This document shows, piece by piece, positions 6,629 to 10,952 of a DNA stretch of 10,952 nucleotides. Source of the DNA: Actinomycetota bacterium (GTDB lineage Bacteria; Actinomycetota; Actinomycetes; S36-B12; UBA5976); assembly GCA_009704345.1 (NCBI GenBank), contig WLEH01000017.1, positions 1 through 10,952 of the forward strand. Direction: 5' to 3'. Each line of letters begins with the position of its first letter. Position 1 is the stretch's first letter. The position numbers and the translations under genes were made by a program. Below the pieces are notes generated by a model. The model saw only the letters and a list, made by a program, of their open reading frames with translations. It made no database searches and was not told the DNA's origin.

Positions 6629-6657
6629 TTGACTAACTTCTGAACAACTTTTACTCT
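6629..6657 (+). promoter_or_regulatory. putative whiB promoter
   Basis: TTGACT at 6629-6634 and TACTCT at 6652-6657 are separated by 17 bp. The -35 matches the housekeeping consensus TTGACA at 5 of 6 positions, and the -10 keeps the actinobacterial TAnnnT pattern. Transcription would begin near 6664, just ahead of the AAAGGAG ribosome site. Copy C of the TTGTTCA element lies inside the spacer, which is where MerR-type regulators bind at other promoters. Confidence 0.6.
6641..6647 (-). repeat. TTGTTCA element, copy C (inverted, in the whiB promoter spacer)
   Basis: TGAACAA on the plus strand is the inverted copy of TTGTTCA, located between the proposed whiB -35 and -10 boxes. With copy B it makes a 36-bp inverted repeat (7-bp arms, 22-bp centre). 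A bound protein here would directly affect RNA polymerase at the whiB promoter. Confidence 0.5.
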
Positions 6658-6678
6658 TAGGGCATTGAAAGGAGCGCC

Positions 6679-6981
6679 ATGGCAGATATCACCAGACTTC
6701 CTGGACCAAACGCCGACCTTTGGGACTGGCAGCTCCATGCAGCATGCCGCGGAGAAGATCCAGAGATTTTCTTCCACCCAGAGGGCGAACGAGGACCTAC
6801 CCGGGTCGCTCGGGATAACGCAGCAAAAGCGGTTTGCGCCACCTGTCCAGTAATTAAGCAGTGTGCCGCACACGCACTCTCAGTACGCGAGCCATACGGA
6901 GTATGGGGCGGCTTAACTGAAGAAGAACGCGAAGCGATTTACTTAAACCAGCGCAGCGGTTACGAGCTAGTTGCAGGTTAG
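6679..6981 (+). CDS. WhiB-family iron-sulfur transcription regulator, WhiD/WhiB3 type
   Basis: A 100-residue WhiB-like protein. Four cysteines, C23, C53, C56 and C62 (C-x29-C-x2-C-x5-C), would hold a [4Fe-4S] cluster. The beta-turn GVWGG at 75-79 is the motif that contacts the principal sigma factor region 4. The N-terminal LPGPNADLWDWQL and the FFHPEGERG segment are typical of the WhiD (Streptomyces) and WhiB3 (Mycobacterium) branch. A basic DNA-binding tail like that of WhiB1 or WhiB7 is not present after the turn; the C-terminus is acidic or neutral. The ATG at 6679 has AAAGGAG 4 nt upstream. It ends in tandem TAG stops. WhiD acts in spore maturation and WhiB3 in redox and virulence lipid control; the role here is unknown. 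It is divergent from the MerR regulator and convergent with groEL. Confidence 0.95.
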   Translation: MADITRLPGPNADLWDWQLHAACRGEDPEIFFHPEGERGPTRVARDNAAKAVCATCPVIKQCAAHALSVREPYGVWGGLTEEEREAIYLNQRSGYELVAG

Positions 6982-7026
6982 TAGTTTTCAGCGGCCTGCC
7001 CCCACGATTCATCTGGCCGTTGACTG

Positions 7027-7045
7027 CAGTGTGTTAACCACACTG
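7027..7045. repeat. 7-bp inverted repeat downstream of whiB
   Basis: CAGTGTG and CACACTG flank the 5-base loop TTAAC. No T-run follows on the plus strand, so it is not a terminator by itself. It precedes the strong terminator at 7057 and would form a first hairpin in the whiB 3' UTR. Confidence 0.55.
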
Positions 7046-7056
7046 ACTCTCCCAAT

Positions 7057-7086
7057 AAAAAGGGCCCGGAGATCCGGGCCCTTTTT
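7057..7086. terminator. bidirectional intrinsic terminator between whiB and groEL
   Basis: A perfect inverted repeat with arms AAAAAGGGCCCGGA and TCCGGGCCCTTTTT around GA. The RNA has an 8-9 bp GC-rich stem with a four-base effective loop (AGAT). The T5 tract follows the stem on both strands, so it should stop whiB transcripts rightward and groEL transcripts leftward. It sits between two convergent genes, 16 nt past the groEL stop. Confidence 0.95.
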
Positions 7087-7101
7087 CAATTACCTAATCA
7101 A

Positions 7102-8727
7102 TTAGTGGCTATGGCCGTGGTGGCTGTGACCTGTGGCTGCAGCTTCTTCTTCCTCAGCTGGCTTCTCAACAACTAGTACTTCAGTTGTTAACAACATCGA
7201 AGCAATTGATGCCGCGTTTATTAGCGCAGACTTGGTTACCTTTACTGGATCAATTACGCCCCGCGCAATTAGATCTTCATAAACGCCAGTTGCAGCATTG
7301 AAGCCGTGACCAACTTTTTGTTCTGCAACTTTGGCACACACGACATAACCTTCAAGTCCAGCATTCTCGGCTATCCAACGAAGTGGTTCATTTACTGCTT
7401 TACGTACTGCGCTGACGCCTGCTTTGAGATCGCCCTCAAGCCCTAGATCATTCTCTAGAACTTTAGCGGCATGAATAATGGCAGAGCCGCCACCAGCAAC
7501 AATTCCTTCATCTATCGCAGCTCGAGTTGCGCTTACCGCATCTTCAACGCGATGCTTCTTTTCCTTAAGTTCAACTTCGGTATGACCGCCTACGCGGATC
7601 ACGCCGACACCGCCAGAAAGTTTTGCCAATCTCTCCTGCAATTTTTCGCGATCCCAATCTGAATCTGAATTTTCAATTTCATTTCGGATCTGCGCAATGC
7701 GATCTTTAACTGCCTGGGCATCACCACCGCCACTTACGATTGTGGTGTTGTCCTTAGCAACTACAACGCGCTTTGCACTACCTAGCATGGACAGATCTGC
7801 TTGATCTAGTTTTAGTCCGATATCGGTTGAAATAACAGTCGCCCCAGTTAGCACTGCAATATCTTGCATGATTGCTTTGCGGCGATCGCCAAATGCAGGT
7901 GCCTTTACTGAGACCGAGGTAAAAGTGCCGCGAATTCGGTTTACTACCAACGTAGATAGCGCTTCGCCTTCTACGTCTTCCGCAATAATGAGTAGCTGTT
8001 TGCCTGATTGGACTACTTTTTCTAGCACGGGCAGAATTTCAGCAACTGAAGAAATCTTGCCCTGCACTAGCAGTACATATGGATCTTCAAGCACGGCTTC
8101 CATGGCTTCTTGATCAGTTACAAAATATGGTGAGATATAACCCTTATCGAACTGCATTCCTTCAGTGAAATCTAGCTCTAGTTCAGTTGTGCTGGACTCT
8201 TCAACAGTGATCACACCGTCTTTGCCAACTTTGTCAAATGCTTCTGCGATCAATTCACCGATCGCACGATCCTGAGCTGAGATAGTTGCTACGTTGGCAA
8301 TTTCATTTTTGTCAGCAACTGGACGAGCAGCCTTGCTTAATTCAATAGTTACTGCTTCTACCGCTTGGTCAATACCGCGCTTAACTGCAGTTGGTGCACT
8401 ACCTGCTGCAACTAACTTTAGCCCCTCACGCACTAACGCTTGAGCAAGCACTGTTGCAGTTGTGGTGCCATCGCCAGCAAGATCATTAGTCTTGGTAGCA
8501 ACTTCTTTGGCAAGTTGAACACCTAGATTCTCAAACGGATCTTTCAGCTCAACTTCTTTTGCGATGGTTACACCATCATTAGTAATTGTTGGTGCGCCCC
8601 ACTTCTTATCAATCACCACATTGCGCCCTTTTGGACCAATAGTGATTTTTACTGCATCGGCAAGCGCGTTAACGCCGCGCTCTAGCGCACGTCGAGCATC
8701 TTCGTCGAACTTTAAAATCTTGGGCAT
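7102..8727 (-). CDS. groEL: 60-kDa chaperonin GroEL (Cpn60), histidine-tailed actinobacterial type
   Basis: A 541-residue group I chaperonin subunit, full length. The N-terminus MPKILKFDEDARRALERG, the ATP site GDGTTTAT (about 85-92), IGPKGRNVV and the EGIVAGGG segment near residue 410 are standard. The C-terminus is not the usual Gly-Gly-Met repeat: after an acidic run (AEEEE) it ends GHSHHGHSH with five His. In actinobacteria with two GroELs, the groES-linked GroEL1 carries such a His-rich tail and GroEL2 carries Gly-Met; this gene fits GroEL1 by tail and by operon. It folds proteins together with GroES in the cytoplasm. The ATG has AAGGAAA 5 nt upstream. The 66-bp gap to groES contains a hairpin with a T-tract, so groEL expression may be partly uncoupled from groES. 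Confidence 0.98.
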   Translation of the reverse strand: MPKILKFDEDARRALERGVNALADAVKITIGPKGRNVVIDKKWGAPTITNDGVTIAKEVELKDPFENLGVQLAKEVATKTNDLAGDGTTTATVLAQALVREGLKLVAAGSAPTAVKRGIDQAVEAVTIELSKAARPVADKNEIANVATISAQDRAIGELIAEAFDKVGKDGVITVEESSTTELELDFTEGMQFDKGYISPYFVTDQEAMEAVLEDPYVLLVQGKISSVAEILPVLEKVVQSGKQLLIIAEDVEGEALSTLVVNRIRGTFTSVSVKAPAFGDRRKAIMQDIAVLTGATVISTDIGLKLDQADLSMLGSAKRVVVAKDNTTIVSGGGDAQAVKDRIAQIRNEIENSDSDWDREKLQERLAKLSGGVGVIRVGGHTEVELKEKKHRVEDAVSATRAAIDEGIVAGGGSAIIHAAKVLENDLGLEGDLKAGVSAVRKAVNEPLRWIAENAGLEGYVVCAKVAEQKVGHGFNAATGVYEDLIARGVIDPVKVTKSALINAASIASMLLTTEVLVVEKPAEEEEAAATGHSHHGHSH

Positions 8728-8745
8728 GGCTTTCCTTCATTGATG

Positions 8746-8786
8746 TAAAAATCCAACTAGTGCCAACTTGTTAGCACTAGTTGGAT
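8746..8786 (-). terminator. hairpin plus T-tract between groES and groEL (attenuator or processing site)
   Basis: ATCCAACTAGTGC and GCACTAGTTGGAT form a perfect 13-bp inverted repeat at 8751-8763 and 8774-8786 around a 10-base loop. Reading in the operon direction (minus strand), the stem is followed at once by TTTTT, then the groEL ribosome site. This is the form of an intrinsic terminator, although the stem is less GC-rich than the one past whiB. It could partially end groES transcripts or stabilise the groES or groEL RNA end after cleavage. Confidence 0.7.
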
Positions 8787-8793
8787 GACAAAA

Positions 8794-9093
8794 TTATTTT
8801 TCGAGTACCGCTAGCACATCGCGTGCTGAAAGCAGCAAATAAGTCTCGCCGCCATGATTCACTTCAGTGCCGCCGTACTTTGAGAAGATCACAATGTCAT
8901 TGACCTTTACATCAACTGGAATGCGCTTCTCGCCCTCATCATCAAATCGACCTGGGCCTACTGCTACTACTTTGCCTTCTTGTGGCTTTTCTTTTGCAGT
9001 GTCTGGAATTACCAAACCACTTGCGGTTGTTTGCTCAGCCTCTAGTGGCTGAACCAAGATTCGGTCCTCTAAGGGACGGATGCTGACCGACAC
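8794..9093 (-). CDS. groES: 10-kDa co-chaperonin GroES (Cpn10)
   Basis: A 99-residue GroES, the lid that caps the GroEL cavity. It has the N-terminal strand SIRPLEDRILVQP, the mobile loop at about 18-36 (AEQTTASGLVIPDTAKEKPQ) that contacts GroEL, EGKVVAVGPG, and the C-terminal KYGGTEV...YLLLSARDVLAVLE. Length is normal for the family (95-100). The start is the GTG at 9093 with GGAGG 6 nt upstream. A longer reading from a GTG at 9135 adds 14 residues with no GroES similarity and would run into the CIRCE operator, so I reject it. Transcription should start near 9154 from a promoter overlapped by two CIRCE elements, so it is predicted to be heat-induced through HrcA. Confidence 0.98.
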   Translation of the reverse strand: MSVSIRPLEDRILVQPLEAEQTTASGLVIPDTAKEKPQEGKVVAVGPGRFDDEGEKRIPVDVKVNDIVIFSKYGGTEVNHGGETYLLLSARDVLAVLEK

Positions 9094-9099
9094 GGTCTT

Positions 9100-9104
9100 C
9101 CTCC
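9100..9104 (-). promoter_or_regulatory. ribosome binding site that sets the groES start
   Basis: GGAGG on the minus strand, 6 nt before the GTG at 9093. It supports the 99-residue GroES and argues against the upstream in-frame GTG. Confidence 0.9.
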
Positions 9105-9128
9105 GATTTGTCGTATGTGGACAGGGAC

Positions 9129-9155
9129 TTAGCACCCGCAGTGGGCGAGTGCTAA
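9129..9155. promoter_or_regulatory. CIRCE operator 2 (HrcA site), one mismatch
   Basis: TTAGCACCC-N9-GAGTGCTAA matches the CIRCE consensus TTAGCACTC-N9-GAGTGCTAA at 17 of 18 positions. It covers the predicted groES transcription start, so it would be both an operator in DNA and the first hairpin of the mRNA leader. The spacing between arms is exactly 9. Confidence 0.93.
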
Positions 9156-9160
9156 CGCTA

Positions 9161-9189
9161 AGCGTAGATTCCCATTAGCACTCCGTCAA
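9161..9189 (-). promoter_or_regulatory. putative groESL promoter between two CIRCE elements
   Basis: On the minus strand, TTGACG (9189-9184) and TACGCT (9166-9161) are separated by exactly 17 bp. The -35 matches 5 of 6 housekeeping positions and the -10 keeps TAnnnT. The -35 lies within the 9-base centre of CIRCE 1, and the predicted start (about 9154) falls at the edge of CIRCE 2. HrcA bound at either site would block polymerase. Confidence 0.75.
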
Positions 9190-9201
9190 ATGGAGTGCTA
9201 A
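9175..9201. promoter_or_regulatory. CIRCE operator 1 (HrcA site), perfect consensus
   Basis: TTAGCACTC-N9-GAGTGCTAA with no mismatch at 9175-9183 and 9193-9201. Its outer arm contains the TAG stop codon of tsaD (9200-9198), and its centre holds the -35 of the groES promoter. The two CIRCE centres are 46 bp apart. Confidence 0.97.
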
Positions 9202-10199
9202 TTCTGCCTGGTGGCGGGCCGCCCCGCTTGGAGCCGAAGCGCCCCTAGGGCCGCAACCATCGCCCCATTGTCGGTGCATAGCTGGCGAGGTGGAATCCGA
9301 AGTTCCAGCCCAGCAGCCCTAGCCCGCTCTGCTGCCAAATCGCGCAACCTGGAGTTAGCCGCTACCCCGCCGCCAATAAACAAGGTGCCAATGCCATTTT
9401 CGATTGCGGCTGCAATTGCTTTCTGGGTTAGCACATCAACTACTGCCTCCTGGAACGAGGCGGCAACATCCGGAACTGAGAGGGCATTTCCAGCTCGCTG
9501 CTGAGCTTCAATCCAACGGGCAACGGCGGTTTTTAATCCGGAGAAGGAAAAATCAAATTTATGTTCAACTAGATCATGTGTTGCGGTTAAACCGCGTGGA
9601 AATTTAATTGCAGTTGAACTACCAGAAGTTGCAACACTATCAATCTGCGGGCCGCCTGGAAATGGCAGACCTAGCAACCTCGCAACTTTGTCAAAAGCTT
9701 CGCCTGCCGCATCATCAATCGTGCTACCTAACACAGTTGCACCTTGGGTAATATCTTCAACTAACATAATTGATGAATGACCACCAGATACCAGTAAGGC
9801 AATTGCTGGTTGAGTTAACGCGCCATGATCAAGTGAGTCAACTGCGATATGTGCATCAAGATGATCTACATGATGAATCTCAATTCCAAGTCCACTTGCT
9901 AATCCTTCAGCAGCCGATACCCCAACAAGCAGGGCACCAATCAACCCTGGATTTCGCGTTACTGAAATTGCATCGATATCAGTTAGCTTTAGTTTTGCTT
10001 CAGCTAGCGCTCGGTCAATTGTGGGCAACATGGCTTCAAGGTGAGCTCGCGAGGCAATCTCCGGTACCACGCCACCAAATCGCGCGTGCTCAGCAATGCT
10101 AGATGCGATTTGGTTTGCAACTAAAGTGTTTCCACAAACAATTCCAATTCCAGTTTCATCGCAAGAAGTCTCAATACCTAACACAATAGGTTCGATCAT
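9198..10199 (-). CDS. tsaD: tRNA N6-adenosine threonylcarbamoyltransferase TsaD
   Basis: TsaD transfers the threonylcarbamoyl group from threonylcarbamoyl-AMP to A37 of tRNAs that read ANN codons, giving t6A, in complex with TsaB and TsaE. The 333-residue protein has the ASKHA-fold start LGIETSCDETG (7-17) and VVPEIASRAH (44-53). The metal ligands are H113 and H117 in DHLDAH and D310 in CTDNGAM; SGGHS (138-142) and FIGGGVAANSRLR are the nucleotide-binding segments. Length is normal. The ATG overlaps the rimI stop by 4 bases (ATGA), so translation is coupled. The stop codon lies inside the perfect CIRCE operator of groES. No terminator other than the CIRCE hairpin separates it from groES, so some read-through into groESL is possible. 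Confidence 0.97.
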   Translation of the reverse strand: MIEPIVLGIETSCDETGIGIVCGNTLVANQIASSIAEHARFGGVVPEIASRAHLEAMLPTIDRALAEAKLKLTDIDAISVTRNPGLIGALLVGVSAAEGLASGLGIEIHHVDHLDAHIAVDSLDHGALTQPAIALLVSGGHSSIMLVEDITQGATVLGSTIDDAAGEAFDKVARLLGLPFPGGPQIDSVATSGSSTAIKFPRGLTATHDLVEHKFDFSFSGLKTAVARWIEAQQRAGNALSVPDVAASFQEAVVDVLTQKAIAAAIENGIGTLFIGGGVAANSRLRDLAAERARAAGLELRIPPRQLCTDNGAMVAALGALRLQAGRPATRQN

Positions 10200-10651
10200 G
10201 CTTCACCTACTTGACGCATCATCACGTAGGCATTTTTTCCCGGTCCGTAATAATTAGGTCTAATTGAAATCTGCGCAAAACCAAAACTTTCATACAGCTT
10301 AATTGCTGGCTCATTTTCAACCGCAACTTCCAGAAATACCTCTGTGATGCCGCGATTCCTTGCTTCTGTCAGAGCTAGGCCAAGCAACATGGCACCGTAA
10401 CCATGACGCTGCTGGATTGGAATTACGGCAATTGTTTGAATATCAGCAGTTGTGCCCATTGTGGCCATACCGATGTAACCAACAATCTGATCAGAAATTT
10501 CTAACACTTGATACCAACGCGAGCCTGGAATTCTAGAAATTTCATCAAGAAATAGGTCACGATTCCACGCCGTTGCACCGAAGAGTTCAACTTCAATTGC
10601 CACAAGCTGGTCCAAGTCAGCTAACTCAATATCTCGCACTAAGTAGCTCAC
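10196..10651 (-). CDS. rimI: ribosomal protein S18-alanine N-acetyltransferase (RimI-like GNAT)
   Basis: A 151-residue GNAT acetyltransferase that in other bacteria acetylates the N-terminal alanine of ribosomal protein S18. The acetyl-CoA loop is QQRHGYGAML, matching Q/RxxGxG/A after the strand IQTIAVIP. The C-terminal half has the RimI pattern FLEVAVENEPAIKLYESFGF followed by RPNYYGPGKNAYVMM, where the Tyr-Tyr pair is typical of RimI. The GTG start overlaps the tsaB stop by 4 bases (GTGA), with GGAG 5 nt upstream. The tsaB-rimI-tsaD order is the common actinobacterial and Gram-positive arrangement, which strengthens the call. Some actinobacterial RimI proteins acetylate other N-termini, so the substrate is less certain than the family. 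Confidence 0.93.
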   Translation of the reverse strand: MSYLVRDIELADLDQLVAIEVELFGATAWNRDLFLDEISRIPGSRWYQVLEISDQIVGYIGMATMGTTADIQTIAVIPIQQRHGYGAMLLGLALTEARNRGITEVFLEVAVENEPAIKLYESFGFAQISIRPNYYGPGKNAYVMMRQVGEA

Positions 10652-10952
10652 TTCGGCTCCATTACATCAGGGCGACGAAGGTAAAGCGGCAAGGCTGGTA
10701 GCAGTGCACTTGCATTTTGCGGAATCGCACCAGCGCCATCACTACTTGCTGCAGTCAAATTTGGTACTAAGTCAGCAACCGTTATGCCAGCGGTGAGTAG
10801 TGAATTAACCCGTTGACCTAGTATGCCAGCGCTAATTGCAGTTGGAATTCCAGTTGGGAAAAGTTCAGGGAAGACTGTTACGCCATCTCCAATCACCATC
10901 AAATCAGCCAAAGCAATCTCAGCAGGTCGAGTTACGATCGGTGCTGCTAATC
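10648..10952 (-). CDS. tsaB: TsaB, t6A biosynthesis partner protein, C-terminal part only
   Basis: The last 101 complete residues of a gene that enters from the right edge; the frame stays open to 10952, so the start is outside the window. TsaB is a catalytically inactive paralogue of TsaD and forms the platform of the TsaB-TsaD-TsaE complex. This C-terminal region contains the helix-rich dimer part and ends in LPLYLRRPDV, the characteristic TsaB ending (Y-L-R-x-P). The TGA stop overlaps the rimI GTG by 4 bases, so tsaB, rimI and tsaD form one coupled unit. The identity is supported by both the terminal motif and the neighbours. Confidence 0.88.
   Translation of the reverse strand, partial: LAAPIVTRPAEIALADLMVIGDGVTVFPELFPTGIPTAISAGILGQRVNSLLTAGITVADLVPNLTAASSDGAGAIPQNASALLPALPLYLRRPDVMEPK

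Noticed and set aside
6616..6873. 85-codon minus-strand open frame over whiB
   Set aside because: It is antisense to WhiB, whose four cysteines and GVWGG turn establish the plus strand as coding.
8751..8786. Third CIRCE element in the groES-groEL gap
   Set aside because: TTAGCACTA at 8771-8779 resembles one CIRCE arm, but no matching arm lies 9 bases away. The real symmetry is the 13-bp stem of the terminator-like hairpin.
9094..9135. 14-residue N-terminal extension of GroES from the GTG at 9135
   Set aside because: It lacks similarity to GroES, would start inside CIRCE 2, and the GGAGG at 9100-9104 points to the GTG at 9093.

Overview
The window looks like chromosomal core DNA of a low-to-moderate GC actinobacterium. 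The evidence is a WhiB-family iron-sulfur regulator of the WhiD/WhiB3 type, a GroEL with a histidine-rich tail in a groES-groEL operon, a GuaB3 protein beside GuaB, and a PIG-L deacetylase tail. The gene order tsaB-rimI-tsaD-groES-groEL-whiB-(regulators)-guaB-guaB3 is the arrangement I recall from Mycobacterium (rimI/gcp/groES/groEL1/whiB3/.../guaB2/guaB3) and Streptomyces (groES/groEL1, whiD-bldM, guaB). Base composition by eye is roughly 45-50% GC, low for the phylum. Together with very tight spacing this suggests a streamlined aquatic lineage such as Nanopelagicales (acI); that placement is inference.

Layout from left to right: (1) the 3' end of a plus-strand PIG-L deacetylase, whose stop codon directly abuts the stop of a convergent small membrane protein. 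(2) A long minus-strand series: MerR/B12-type regulator, BldM-like LuxR regulator, guaB, guaB3, guaA, membrane protein. Gaps are 65, 26, -1, -14 and 4 nt. (3) whiB on the plus strand, divergent from the MerR gene across an 80-bp region with three copies of a TTGTTCA element. (4) A strong bidirectional terminator between whiB and the convergent groEL. (5) Minus-strand tsaB(partial)-rimI-tsaD with 4-base stop/start overlaps, then groES-groEL under two CIRCE operators. Almost every base is accounted for, and no gene-free stretch exceeds about 120 bp.

Three jobs are combined here. GuaB converts IMP to XMP and GuaA converts XMP to GMP; the GuaB3 between them has lost the catalytic cysteine. TsaB/TsaD with RimI form the t6A tRNA modification and ribosomal protein acetylation cluster. 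GroES/GroEL is the heat-shock chaperonin under HrcA/CIRCE control. Between them sit three regulators: a MerR protein with the cobalamin-photoreceptor motif W-x9-EH, a BldM-like orphan response regulator lacking its phospho-acceptor Asp, and a WhiD-like Fe-S regulator. The most interesting parts are this regulator trio with its repeated operator-like sites, the Cys-to-Gly change in GuaB3, the two CIRCEs interleaved with the groES promoter, and a hairpin plus T-tract between groES and groEL. I see no tRNA, rRNA, CRISPR array, insertion sequence or phage gene.
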